This document shows, one piece after another, positions 26,315 through 34,844 of a DNA stretch of 64,000 nucleotides (position 1 is the stretch's first letter; each line of letters begins with the position of its first letter). Location: assembly GCA_003565155.1 (NCBI GenBank), contig PXDB01000035.1:1-64000 (forward strand), given 5' to 3'. The position numbers and the translations under genes were made by a program. The notes under the pieces were generated by a model. That model worked only from the letters and a program-made list of their open reading frames with translations, was not told the origin of the DNA and searched no databases. The DNA is from Nitriliruptoraceae bacterium (GTDB taxonomy: Bacteria > Actinomycetota > Nitriliruptoria > Nitriliruptorales > Nitriliruptoraceae).

Positions 26315-27910
26315 TCACGGCATGAACTGGCCCACGGCGTCGATGGGCGGGATCTGCTGCGTGCAGATCGTGTTGAGCTCTCCATCGGGGTCGTCGAGGA
26401 AGGCCGACACGATCCTGCTCCCGCACCCGGCCGCCAGCGCATCGAGCCCCTCGAGGGGTCCGTGCCCCAGGCTGCGCACCGGGACCAGCTGGCTGTTCGG
26501 CAGCTGCTCGGCCAGCTCCTCGCCCACCTCGGGCGGGGTGACGTGGTCCAGTTCGCCGGTGAACAGCAGGGTCGGGATGTCGATGGCGAGGTCGAGGTCC
26601 CCCGGGTCGAAGGACGGCTCGACGTCCCACAGGTCGCACACCTCCGTGGTGTCCGCACCGCCGACGCTCGGACGGTCGAACCACAGCTCCTCGAGCACCG
26701 GCGAGCGCAGCTCCTCGCGTGCCACCTCGGCGTCGAAGAAGGCCCCCTCGCCGGAGCAGACCATGGACAGGTTCATCCCCTGCGGGATGTCCTCCAGCCC
26801 GGCCTCGATGGTGGCCAGCAGCCCGGCCAGCGGCTCCAGGTCACCCTCGCGGGCGTCGAGCAGCAGCGAGGGGAGGGCGAGCGGGCCGTCGGGGGCGTAG
26901 AACAGCGCGAACACCGACTCGATGAACACCTCACCGTTGAAGGTCCGGGTGATGGGTTCGCCGCCGGTCAGCGGTTCGGCGGTGACCTCCTCGGGCTCGT
27001 CGCTCAGCCGGGCGGCGATCTCCTCGATGGTGGTGTGCACCTCGCCCAGTTGCTCGCTGCACCGCTCGTCCGCAGCGCACCCCTCGTCGATCCGGTCCAG
27101 GGCTGCCTGGAACCCGCCGGAGAACCGCTCGAGGTAGTTGTTGCCCGGGTCGGCAGGCGAGCTCAGTACCAGGGCGGAGAACCCGTCCGGTGCCAGTGCC
27201 GCGGCGTGCAGCGCCAGGTGCGAGCCGTAGGACCCACCACGGAGCACGATCTGGTCGTATCCCAGCGCCCGTCGGACCAGGTCCACGTCGCGGGCGTTGT
27301 TCACGTGGTTGAAGGCGTCGAGGTCCACACCCGCCTCGACCAGCCCCTCGCGGCAGGCCAGCAGCTCCTGGCGCTGCTCCTCGGGGTCCGGGAGGTCGGT
27401 CACATCGGCGTCGTCGAGGTCGGGGCAGATCAGCGCGGGCTCGCTCGAGCCGACCCCGCGTTGGTCGAGCAGGATCACCTCGCGGTCCGCGGAGGCGAAC
27501 AGCTGCCGCACCGTCGGCTCGGTGAGCGCGTTCTCCACGACCACCTCTCCGGGCCCGCCGCCCAGCACCAGGATCGGGTCACCGCTGGCGTCCTGGGGGG
27601 TCAACGTCGCCACGGCCAGCGTGATGGTCTCCCCGCCCGGGTCGTCGTGGTCCAGCGGGGCGGTCACCGTGCCGCAGGCGACGTCGTCGGGCTCCAGCCC
27701 GTCGAGCTCGATCCCGAAGCAGTCGGGGTCCTCCGCGAAGGCACCATCGACATCGAAGGCCTCGTCCGGCTCCTCCGGTGTCCCCGGGGCGGCGTCGTCC
27801 TCGGCCCCGTCGGTACAGGCGACAAGGGCCGTCGCGAGGAGCAGTGCCGCGACGAGCGGCACCCGGCGGAGGTGGCTACGGAAGTGGTGGCTGCGGGCGG
27901 CCAAGGTCAT
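26315..27910 (-). CDS. Secreted S33-type alpha/beta hydrolase lipoprotein
   Basis: 531 residues. The signal peptide ends in LVAC (Cys32), so the protein is probably lipid-anchored outside. After an acidic linker comes the tripeptidyl-aminopeptidase/TAP-like layout: oxyanion region LVLGGGPGE, ILLDQRGVGSSEPAL, nucleophile elbow GGSYGS with Ser227, acid Asp455 in GELDHVTPP, and His483 in LGHGPLEG. Cysteines in pairs suggest disulfides. In actinobacteria such enzymes remove N-terminal tripeptides or esters. ATG 27910 has GGGAG upstream. It lies between two ABC operons on the same strand, without overlap. Confidence 0.9.
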   Translation of the reverse strand: MTLAARSHHFRSHLRRVPLVAALLLATALVACTDGAEDDAAPGTPEEPDEAFDVDGAFAEDPDCFGIELDGLEPDDVACGTVTAPLDHDDPGGETITLAVATLTPQDASGDPILVLGGGPGEVVVENALTEPTVRQLFASADREVILLDQRGVGSSEPALICPDLDDADVTDLPDPEEQRQELLACREGLVEAGVDLDAFNHVNNARDVDLVRRALGYDQIVLRGGSYGSHLALHAAALAPDGFSALVLSSPADPGNNYLERFSGGFQAALDRIDEGCAADERCSEQLGEVHTTIEEIAARLSDEPEEVTAEPLTGGEPITRTFNGEVFIESVFALFYAPDGPLALPSLLLDAREGDLEPLAGLLATIEAGLEDIPQGMNLSMVCSGEGAFFDAEVAREELRSPVLEELWFDRPSVGGADTTEVCDLWDVEPSFDPGDLDLAIDIPTLLFTGELDHVTPPEVGEELAEQLPNSQLVPVRSLGHGPLEGLDALAAGCGSRIVSAFLDDPDGELNTICTQQIPPIDAVGQFMP

Positions 27911-27980
27911 GAGGCTCCCAACGAGTGCAGGGGGTGTGTAGCGGCGACGGTGACGAGCGGGACCGACGGGAGGTCGCGGT

Positions 27981-29210
27981 TCAGGGGATCGGCTCGGCCT
28001 TCCACACCTCACGCCAGCTCAACGTGCCGCCCGACAGCACCGCGGCGGCGTACAGACGTCCGGCGAGCCTGAGGGCGAGCCCTGCGGCGAGCAGCGTGGC
28101 GGCCAGCCCTGTCAGCAGCTGCCACGTCGGAAGGTCGCCGAAGGCGAGCAGCGGGGGGATGGTGAAGGGGGCACTGGGCGGCAGCAGCGAGAGCACCAGC
28201 GCGGCGGTCCCCGAGGGGTCCGGGAGCACCAGGAACAGCACCCCGAAGTAGCTGCCCATCAGCAGCACCAGCAGGGGAGCGAGGGCGGTCTGCGCTTCCT
28301 CGGCGGAGCTGGCCATGGAACCGGCGACGAGGTAGACGGCGCCGTAGAACAGGAAGCCGGCCAGGACCATGACCAGCGACACCGCGATCAGCAGCGGGGT
28401 CGTCTCCGGGAGGTCGAAGGCGCCGACCACGGCGTTGCTGGCCAGCGCCACGGCGACGACCAGGGCTAGCTGGACGGTCGCGAGCGCGGCGGTCGCCGCC
28501 AACTTGCCCGTGAGCAGCTGCCAGGGGCGGAGGCTGCCGAGCAGCACCTCCACGACCCGGCTGCCCTTCTCCTCCACCGCGCTGTTCAGCAGGATCGTGC
28601 CGTTGAACTGCACCGCGACGATCAGCAGCGCCGTGAGCCCGAAGGCCAGCAGGAAGGTGGCCTGGGTCACCGCCTCACCGCCACCGGCGTCGGAGACCGG
28701 GACCGGCTCCACCTGGCCCAGGATCGCCATCACCTGGGAGGTGTCGATGCCGGCCTCCCGGAACCCGTCGCGGAAGGTCGCCTCGGCGACGGCGGCGTCG
28801 ACGCTGGCCTTCAGTGTGGGTGGGATGGCGGCGTTGGGGCTGAGGAGCTCCGGACCGTCGACCAGCGCAGCCTCGGCATCGCCGGCCTCGACGATCCCGA
28901 CGGCCTCCGCCTGGTCGGCGGCGACGTGGAAGCGCAGGTCGATGTCGTTCGCGGCCGCGTTGGTCTCCAGCGGCACCTCGAGGTCGTCGGTCTCACCCTC
29001 GACCAGCGCCAGGTCGTACCGGGTCGCGCCGTCGTCGCCCACGAGGGTGGGGATGATGATGGCGGCGGCGACGGCAACGACGAGCAGGGCCGTCACCGCC
29101 TGGAAGGTCTTGCTGCGGAGCCGGTCCATCACCTCCCGACGGGCGACCAGGCGGATCACGCGGGTACCGCGGTCGTCCGCGGGGTCGGTCGGCGGGGTCG
29201 GCGTGGTCAT
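27981..29210 (-). CDS. ABC-2 exporter permease, NatB-like (second copy)
   Basis: 409 residues with the same plan as 16489-17655: an N-terminal helix (VTALLVVAVAAAIIIPTLVG), a large external loop of about 150 residues, then about six helices. It shares the motif EEKGSRVVEVLLGSLRPWQL. The N-terminal 25 residues are Pro/Thr/Asp-rich. It is 4-nt coupled to the ATPase at 29207. The sequences of the two NatB-like permeases have drifted well apart outside the motif, so the duplication is not recent. Confidence 0.9.
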   Translation of the reverse strand: MTTPTPPTDPADDRGTRVIRLVARREVMDRLRSKTFQAVTALLVVAVAAAIIIPTLVGDDGATRYDLALVEGETDDLEVPLETNAAANDIDLRFHVAADQAEAVGIVEAGDAEAALVDGPELLSPNAAIPPTLKASVDAAVAEATFRDGFREAGIDTSQVMAILGQVEPVPVSDAGGGEAVTQATFLLAFGLTALLIVAVQFNGTILLNSAVEEKGSRVVEVLLGSLRPWQLLTGKLAATAALATVQLALVVAVALASNAVVGAFDLPETTPLLIAVSLVMVLAGFLFYGAVYLVAGSMASSAEEAQTALAPLLVLLMGSYFGVLFLVLPDPSGTAALVLSLLPPSAPFTIPPLLAFGDLPTWQLLTGLAATLLAAGLALRLAGRLYAAAVLSGGTLSWREVWKAEPIP

Positions 29211-30133
29211 GTCACCTCCCCGGCGTCGGAGGCCTCCAGCTCGGCCACGCTCGCCCCGACCGTCGCCCGGAAGATCTCCTCCAGCGACGGCGGCTCGAAG
29301 CGGAACCGCTCGACCGGCGCCTGCTGTCCGAGCTCGGCGCTCAGCTGCGTCGGATCGGTGTCGGCGGGGACGCGTAGCCGGACCACACCGTTGGTGCTGG
29401 ACAGCAGTGCACAGCCGGGTGGCACCTCCGGCGTCAGGCCCCCGGCCAGGCGGACCTGCACCTCGCGGTGGGGGTGGTCCGCGCGGATCGCGGCGAGATC
29501 ACCGGCCAGGCGGTCCCGTCCGCCGGCGATGATGACCACGTCGTCGCACATCTCCTCGACCAGGTCGAGCTGGTGGCTGGAGAGCACCACGGTCGCGCCC
29601 GCCTCGGCTCGCACCCGGATCACCCGGCCCAGGTCGGCGACCCCGATCGGGTCGAGGCCGTTCAACGGCTCGTCGAGGACGAGGACCTCCGGGTCGTGCA
29701 CCAGCGCGGCCGCGAGCTGGATGCGTTGCTGGTTGCCGTGGGAGAGCTCGCGAAGGGGGTCCTCGGCGCGCTCGGCCAGGCCCAGCTCCTCGAGCCACGC
29801 CATCGCCGCCGATCGGGCGCCGGCGGCGCTGAGACCCTGCAACTCCCCGATGTAGCGCAGCTGCTCACCGATCGGCATCCGGGGGTAGAGGCCCCGCTGC
29901 TCCGGCATGTAGCCGAACCGTCGCCGTACCGGCCCGGTGATGGGTGCACCCCGCCACCGAACGGTGCCGCTGTCGAGGCGGACGAGGCCGAACACCGCGC
30001 GCATCGCGGTGGACTTGCCTGCTCCGTTGGGGCCGAGGAAGCCGAGCAACCGTCCCGGCCGTGCCGTCATCGACAGCTGGTCGAGGGCCACCACCTCGCC
30101 GTAGCGCTTGCTCAGGCCAGCCAGCTCCAGCAT
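29207..30133 (-). CDS. ABC transporter ATP-binding protein, NatA-like (second copy)
   Basis: 308 residues. Walker [20 protein letters not shown], signature LSHGNQQRIQLAAALVH, Walker B EVLVLDEPLNGLDP and VVLSSHQLDLVEEM. The arrangement and the shared GLYP and GNQQR motifs make it the paralog of 17652-18575. The C-terminus (after about 225) is DUF4162-like. It heads a two-gene operon with the NatB-like permease. Confidence 0.94.
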   Translation of the reverse strand: MLELAGLSKRYGEVVALDQLSMTARPGRLLGFLGPNGAGKSTAMRAVFGLVRLDSGTVRWRGAPITGPVRRRFGYMPEQRGLYPRMPIGEQLRYIGELQGLSAAGARSAAMAWLEELGLAERAEDPLRELSHGNQQRIQLAAALVHDPEVLVLDEPLNGLDPIGVADLGRVIRVRAEAGATVVLSSHQLDLVEEMCDDVVIIAGGRDRLAGDLAAIRADHPHREVQVRLAGGLTPEVPPGCALLSSTNGVVRLRVPADTDPTQLSAELGQQAPVERFRFEPPSLEEIFRATVGASVAELEASDAGEVT

Positions 30134-30203
30134 CGGTTGCGGACCCTCGGTCGGATCGGGGAGCGGCGCACGCTACGGAGGGTCATCGAGCCGGTCAACC
30201 TGA

Positions 30204-31184
30204 TCACCACGCGCGCTCGGCCAGGGAGATCGCGTCGTCGATGGCGCGCGCCACCTCGTCGGACCGGGTGAACTGCAGCGCGTGGCCGGCACCCTGGAGC
30301 ACGCGAAGCTCGGAGCGCGGCAGCTGCTGGTCGGCGGCGACGGCGTCAGCCAGGGGGACGTTGCCGTCATCGCTGCCGTGGACCAGCAGCCACGGCACCT
30401 CGAGACGGGCGTAGCCTCGGCGCACCTCGGGCATCACCTCACGGGTGTCCTCCATCAGCCGGTAGGTGGCCCTGAGGCTGTCGACCTCGACCCACCGACA
30501 CGCGGTGTCCGCCACGAAACCGTCCGGTGCCGGCCCCTCGGGGGCGAAGGCGTGGTCGAGGCCGTCCCGCAACAGGCGGTGGTCGGCTGCCCGTACCGCG
30601 GGGGCGTAGAAGGTCCGCACGACCGTCGGTCCCACCACCGGCCACGTGACCGGCCGGTACACGCCGTAGTCCCCCGGGTCCGGCTCGCCGAGGAGGTCAC
30701 CACCGAGGGACACCGCGGCACCCACCTCCTCGGCGTAGGCATCGAGGTAGGCGGCCACCACCGTCGCGCCGCGAGAGTGGCCGACGAGCACCGGGTCCTC
30801 GGCACCGAGCTCCCGCACCACGCCGCGCACGAGACGCGCCTGCTCCCGGAGCGAGCCGACCTCATGGCCCGGCTGGCTGTGCCCGTGGCCGGGCCGGTCG
30901 ACGGCGATGACCCGGTAGCGGTCAGCGAGGGGCTCCAGGACGGGTGACAGCAGCAGGTCCAGCACGCTGCCGCCATCGCCGTGCAGGAACACCACCGGGT
31001 GCCCCGAGCCCCGCTCCACCACGTGCAGGGCGACGCCGTCGACGGTGACGAACCGCTCCGCCGGTGGTGTGTCGGTGCAGGAGCGCTCCAGGAGTGCGCT
31101 GGCCACCCGCAGCCCGGCGACGATCACCACCAGCAGCACCGAGCCCATGACGAGCACCCGGTGCCGTGCGATCCATCCGGTCAT
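30204..31184 (-). CDS. Membrane-anchored alpha/beta hydrolase
   Basis: 326 residues. An N-terminal helix (about 9-30) is followed by the fold with HGDGGS (68-73), VDRPGHGHS, nucleophile elbow GHSRGA with Ser137, an acid in HGSDDGNVPL and a histidine in GAGHALQF. The helix would leave the catalytic domain outside the cytoplasm. ATG 31184 is preceded by GGGAGG. Esterase or epoxide-hydrolase-like activity is likely; the substrate is unknown. It is followed on the same strand by the NatA-like operon, with its own spacing of 70 bp. Confidence 0.9.
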   Translation of the reverse strand: MTGWIARHRVLVMGSVLLVVIVAGLRVASALLERSCTDTPPAERFVTVDGVALHVVERGSGHPVVFLHGDGGSVLDLLLSPVLEPLADRYRVIAVDRPGHGHSQPGHEVGSLREQARLVRGVVRELGAEDPVLVGHSRGATVVAAYLDAYAEEVGAAVSLGGDLLGEPDPGDYGVYRPVTWPVVGPTVVRTFYAPAVRAADHRLLRDGLDHAFAPEGPAPDGFVADTACRWVEVDSLRATYRLMEDTREVMPEVRRGYARLEVPWLLVHGSDDGNVPLADAVAADQQLPRSELRVLQGAGHALQFTRSDEVARAIDDAISLAERAW

Positions 31185-31230
31185 CGTCAGCGCCTCCCAA
31201 CGAGCGGTGGGATCGGTCGTCGGGCTGCGC

Positions 31231-31971
31231 TCATCCCGGACGACGCGCGAGGAGCAGCAGCTCGACGTCGTTCACCGAGGGTGGTTCGCGGCGCCAGTCA
31301 CCCGCGCCACCGGCCCACACGGCCTCCACCTCGAACCCGATGCTGATCGCCAGGGTGCGCAGGCCATCAGGGAGGTGGTAGTGCTCCCGCAGCGTGACCG
31401 TGCTGCCGTCCGCCAGCCGGTACTCGCTGGTCTCCGTGCACGTCATCGGGTCGACCTCACCGGTCACCTCGCCCGCCCGCCAGGCCGTCAGCAGCCGTCC
31501 TGCGTTGAGGGCGGTGAGGACCAGGCGACCGCCGGGGCGCAGGGCATCGTGGATCGACCGCAGGATGCTGCGGTCGTGATCGATCGGTTCCACGCCGTCC
31601 GCGACGAGGCAGAAGGCGCCCTCGCACAGGCAGATCGCCGCGTCGAACCCGACCAACGCGCCCGGCAGCTGCCGGGCGTCGGCCGGGAGCAGCGCCACCT
31701 CGGCTCCGGCACGGGCCGCTCGCGCCGCCGCCCGTTCCAGCATCTCGGGGGAGAGGTCGACACCGGTCACCTCGATGCCTGCCTGAGCGAGCGGGACAGC
31801 GTGACGCCCGGTGCCGCACCCGACGTCCAACAGCCGGGTTCCGGGCCGCAGGTCCAGGACCGAGCGGAGGAACGCGAGTTCCTCGGTGGTCGCCCCGGTG
31901 AAGGGCTCCTGGTCGTAGGTGGCGGCGGCGCTGGCGAAGAACCGGCGCCACCCCGGATCGGTGGTGGTCAT
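31231..31971 (-). CDS. SAM-dependent methyltransferase (class I)
   Basis: 246 residues from ATG 31971 with GGGGAG 6 nt upstream. The SAM motif LLDVGCGTG is at 47-55, GVDLSPEMLERA follows as motif II, and ALRPGGRLVLTALN as the post-strand-5 loop. The enzyme type is Methyltransf_25. The ligand-binding portion includes several cysteines (ICLCEGAFC). Its gene lies between a CoA-binding protein and a hydrolase on the same strand, which gives no hint of substrate. Confidence 0.9.
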   Translation of the reverse strand: MTTTDPGWRRFFASAAATYDQEPFTGATTEELAFLRSVLDLRPGTRLLDVGCGTGRHAVPLAQAGIEVTGVDLSPEMLERAAARAARAGAEVALLPADARQLPGALVGFDAAICLCEGAFCLVADGVEPIDHDRSILRSIHDALRPGGRLVLTALNAGRLLTAWRAGEVTGEVDPMTCTETSEYRLADGSTVTLREHYHLPDGLRTLAISIGFEVEAVWAGGAGDWRREPPSVNDVELLLLARRPG

Positions 31972-32047
31972 CGTCGGCTCCCCAGGGTGCTGGTGTGGGG
32001 GCGGTGCGGAGGCGAGGCGGTGCGGGGGTGGTGACGCCGACCTGCGG

Positions 32048-32524
32048 TCAGACGCGGCGTGGGACCTTGCCCGTCCAGGTGCACACGTGCTTGAGGAACC
32101 GGTGCGGCCCGTCGGAGGTGGGCGCGAACATCAGCGGGCACCCGCCGTCGATCACGCGCACGCCGTTGGAGCGACCGAGTTCCACCGCCGCCGGGTCCAC
32201 GCTGCCCGCGCCGAAGGACCGGTGCATCCACACCTGGGTGATCCCGAGGTCGATGCAGGCGCGCATCGTCGTCTCCGCTGCTGCAGGGGCGGTCGCGATG
32301 ACCACGGCCTCGACCGGCTCCGGGATGGCGGCCAGGTCCGGGTAGCAGGCGTCGCCCTCGACGGAGGTCGCGGTGGGGTTCACGGCGAGCACCTGGTAGC
32401 CGCGCTCACGCAGACGCTTGTAGACGATGTTGCCGGCGTTGCCGTCGGGGGTCCCCGACGCACCGGCGACCGCGATCCGCCGGCTGGCCAAGAACGTGCC
32501 CGCCGCCGCGGCGATGGGGGTCAT
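32048..32524 (-). CDS. CoA-binding domain protein (YccU-like)
   Basis: 158 residues from ATG 32524, with AGGAGGAAG 8 nt upstream. The single Rossmann domain (RRIAVAGASG, then YQVLAVNPT) and the ending VRVIDGGCPLMF match small stand-alone CoA-binding proteins of the YccU type. These bind CoA thioesters or similar nucleotides in the cytoplasm; their role is not settled. A tandem-repeat array starts about 50 bp upstream in the divergent region shared with the SPFH gene. Confidence 0.9.
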   Translation of the reverse strand: MTPIAAAAGTFLASRRIAVAGASGTPDGNAGNIVYKRLRERGYQVLAVNPTATSVEGDACYPDLAAIPEPVEAVVIATAPAAAETTMRACIDLGITQVWMHRSFGAGSVDPAAVELGRSNGVRVIDGGCPLMFAPTSDGPHRFLKHVCTWTGKVPRRV

Positions 32525-32573
32525 GTCAGCTTCCTCCTGTGCGCGGGGCAAGCCCTCCGCCGGGGCACCCCGG

Positions 32574-32683
32574 CCCTGCCAGCGCGGCTCGACGATACGC
32601 CCCGGCCCTGCCAGTGCGGCTCGACGATACGCCCCGGCCCTGCCAGCGCGGCTCGACGATACGCCCCGGCCCTGCCGCTCAGC
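32574..32683. repeat. Tandem repeat, exact 32-nt period, 3.4 copies
   Basis: Units beginning CCCTGCCAGCGCGGCTCGAC start at 32574, 32606 and 32638, with a partial one at 32670. They are identical except one base (C/T) in the second copy. The array sits in the 381-bp divergent region between the CoA-binding and SPFH genes, 50 bp from the former. Each unit contains CGACGATACG, which could be a binding site. Confidence 0.92.
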
Positions 32684-32824
32684 AGGGTCCAAGGGCTCCG
32701 ACCGACGGGTCACGGCGGAGGGCCCAGGGCCCACAGCCCACCGCCGTGCGCCTGGACCGTGACGGCCGGTCACCACCCCGCCCCGGTTCGGCGCGCGAGC
32801 CCGAGCGGCACCGTGCGCGATAGC

Positions 32825-32871
32825 TGCACGGTGCAGGCGCTGGTGCCAGGCGCTATGTCATAGTGATATCA
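32825..32871. promoter_or_regulatory. Cluster of palindromes in the SPFH gene promoter
   Basis: Three perfect short palindromes lie upstream of ATG 32906. TGCACGGTGCA is at 32825-32835, TATGTCATA at 32854-32862 and TGATATCA at 32864-32871. The last two sit in an AT-rich patch that stands out from the surrounding GC-rich DNA. This is consistent with a promoter bound by a small dimeric repressor; the adjacent ribbon-helix-helix protein is an obvious candidate, by inference. Confidence 0.5.
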
Positions 32872-32905
32872 GATTGCGATCGTGTCCCGAGAAGAGGTGG
32901 TCCTG

Positions 32906-33826
32906 ATGTCGACATCGGTGGTGACGGAGCGCACGGCGCGCTCGCGGGGCGGTCTGCTGGTCCTGCTGGCCGTGCTGGTGGTGGGGCTTGCGAGCGTGGC
33001 CGGGCTCGTGGTGGCGATCCGTGGGCTGGCGCTGGGTGGGTCGGTCCCCCTCGGCGTCACGGGGATCATTGTGAGCGTCCTGGTGCTGCTGCTGACGATC
33101 TTCGTGGGGGTGGGCCTGTACACGATCCAGCCGAACCAGGCGCGCGTGCTGACCCTCTTCGGCGACTACCGCGGGAGCGACCGCACCCCGGGCCTGAGGT
33201 GGGCGAACCCGCTGATGCTCAAGGAGAAGGTCAGCCTGCGGGTCCGCAACTTCACCACCGAGACCTCCAAGGTCAACGACGCCAACGGCAACCCCATCAT
33301 GATCGCTGCGGTGGTGGTGTGGCAGGTGACCGACACCGCCCGGGCGGTGTTCGGGGTGGACGACTTCGTCGACTACGTCCGCATCCAGTCGGAGTCGGCG
33401 GTCCGCCAGCTGGCCCGTTCCTACCCCTACGACGCCTGGGATGAGGACCAGCTCACGACCCTGATCGGTGATCCCAACGACGTGAACCGCGACCTGCTGA
33501 CCGAGCTGCAGGAGCGCGCGGATGACGCGGGTGTGCGGGTGCTCGAGGCCCGGATCACCGACCTGTCCTACGCCTCGGAGGTGGCGGAGGCGATGCTGCG
33601 CCGCCAGCAGGCCGCTGCCATCGTCGCGGCACGGGCGAAGATCGTCGAGGGTGCCGTGCTGATGGTGCGGGAGGCCGTGTCGGAGCTCGAGGAGGGCAGC
33701 ACCGACGTGGACGCCATCCCTCTGGACGCCGACCGTAAGGCCACCTTCGCCTCCAACCTGATGACCGTGATCGCCAGCGACCAACCGACCAGCCCCATCG
33801 TCAACGTCGGCACGTTGTCCCGCTGA
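32906..33826 (+). CDS. SPFH/prohibitin (band 7) membrane protein
   Basis: 306 residues from ATG 32906, preceded by GAGGTGG; an in-frame GTG at 32882 is less well placed. Two N-terminal membrane helices are followed by the SPFH domain: VGLYTIQPNQARVLTLFG, TPGLRWANP and VVVWQVTDTARAVFGV. A helical tail contains EVAEAMLRRQQAAAIVAARA, typical of flotillin-like coiled coils. Such proteins form membrane microdomain scaffolds. The next gene starts 3 bp after its stop, so they are translationally linked. Confidence 0.94.
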   Translation: MSTSVVTERTARSRGGLLVLLAVLVVGLASVAGLVVAIRGLALGGSVPLGVTGIIVSVLVLLLTIFVGVGLYTIQPNQARVLTLFGDYRGSDRTPGLRWANPLMLKEKVSLRVRNFTTETSKVNDANGNPIMIAAVVVWQVTDTARAVFGVDDFVDYVRIQSESAVRQLARSYPYDAWDEDQLTTLIGDPNDVNRDLLTELQERADDAGVRVLEARITDLSYASEVAEAMLRRQQAAAIVAARAKIVEGAVLMVREAVSELEEGSTDVDAIPLDADRKATFASNLMTVIASDQPTSPIVNVGTLSR

Positions 33827-33829
33827 CCG

Positions 33830-34063
33830 ATGGCTCGCGACCGCAAGCAGTTCCCGCTGCGGATCTCACCGGAGCTGTACGCGGTGTACGAGGCCTGGGC
33901 CGCCGACGAGTTCCGCTCGGTCAACGCGCAGATCGAGGCGGTGCTCGTCGATGCGGCCCGCCGGTCCGGACGGCTGCGCCGACGACCGCTTGCCGGCCCC
34001 CAGCGTGACCTCGGCGATGACGATGGGGGAGCTGACACCAGCGACGAGCAGGGTGGGCGTTGA
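33830..34063 (+). CDS. Ribbon-helix-helix (Arc-type) DNA-binding protein
   Basis: 77 residues. The pattern [20 protein letters not shown] followed by [17 protein letters not shown] is that of Arc/CopG-like ribbon-helix-helix dimers, with the beta-strand KQFPLRI contacting DNA. It begins just after the SPFH stop and has no separate ribosome site, so it probably depends on coupling. SPFH genes in actinobacteria are commonly followed by such small proteins (from memory). The charged Asp/Gly-rich C-terminus is not part of the fold. Confidence 0.88.
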   Translation: MARDRKQFPLRISPELYAVYEAWAADEFRSVNAQIEAVLVDAARRSGRLRRRPLAGPQRDLGDDDGGADTSDEQGGR

Positions 34064-34142
34064 TGCCGACATCGCTGTCACCGCACGGGTCCGCCCGACC
34101 AGCTCCCGACACGCCACTGCCCACCTTGGGAGGGCCGCCACC

Positions 34143-34832
34143 ATGAGTCCCGACACACCGGCTTCCGCCGCCGAGCGCCTCCTGGCCGAGGACCTGCTGC
34201 TGCTCGCCTGGAACGATCGCTCCGGGCGGCCCCACGGGTCGATGGCGATGCAGCTCAACCCGGCGATCGGCGGTGCGCTGCTGCTGGACCTGGCCCTGCG
34301 CGACCGGCTGCGCATCGAGGTGGATGCGCCCCGGGTGAGCTCCCGCGCCACCGGTGAGCCGCTGCTGGACGAGGTCGCCCGGATGATCCACGACGGGTCG
34401 CGACGGCGGAAGCTCAAGGGGTGGGTCCGTAAGGTCGGCACCGCCGCCCGGCGCGAACAAGTGGTCGATCGCCTCGTGCACCGCCGCCTGCTCGCCGTTG
34501 CGACGGACCGGGTGCTGGGGGTGTTTCCCCGGACCCGCCACCCGCTCACCGATCCCGCCGAGGTGGCGCGGTTGAAGGACCAGGTACGCGAGGTGCTGCT
34601 GGGGGCGCCTGCGGGGGATCCGCGTCTGACGGCGCTGGCCGCCCTGGTTGGCGGCACCGCGGTGCTCGACCGCCTGGTGGACAGGGCCGACCGCCGCGCC
34701 GCGCGGCGGCGCGCCGAGGAGCTGGCTGAGGCCACCCCGGTCGCGGAGGCTGCCAGGGCCGTCATCCGGGACACCCAGGCGGCGGTCATCGCCAGCTTCG
34801 GTGGCGCCGCGGGTGCAGCCGCGGGACGGTGA
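34143..34832 (+). CDS. GPP34 (GOLPH3/VPS74-like) family protein
   Basis: 229 residues from ATG 34143, with GGGAGGG 8 nt upstream. The start AERLLAEDLLLLAWNDRSGR, then LLLDLALRDRLRIE and RKLKGWVRKVG match bacterial GPP34 proteins. These are peripheral membrane proteins related to Golgi PI4P-binding GOLPH3, with unknown bacterial function. It is Arg/Lys-rich, as expected for anionic-lipid binding. It lies 79 bp behind the RHH gene on the same strand, so a membrane-organisation operon with SPFH is plausible. Confidence 0.88.
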   Translation: MSPDTPASAAERLLAEDLLLLAWNDRSGRPHGSMAMQLNPAIGGALLLDLALRDRLRIEVDAPRVSSRATGEPLLDEVARMIHDGSRRRKLKGWVRKVGTAARREQVVDRLVHRRLLAVATDRVLGVFPRTRHPLTDPAEVARLKDQVREVLLGAPAGDPRLTALAALVGGTAVLDRLVDRADRRAARRRAEELAEATPVAEAARAVIRDTQAAVIASFGGAAGAAAGR

Positions 34833-34844
34833 CCCCTGCGCCGA

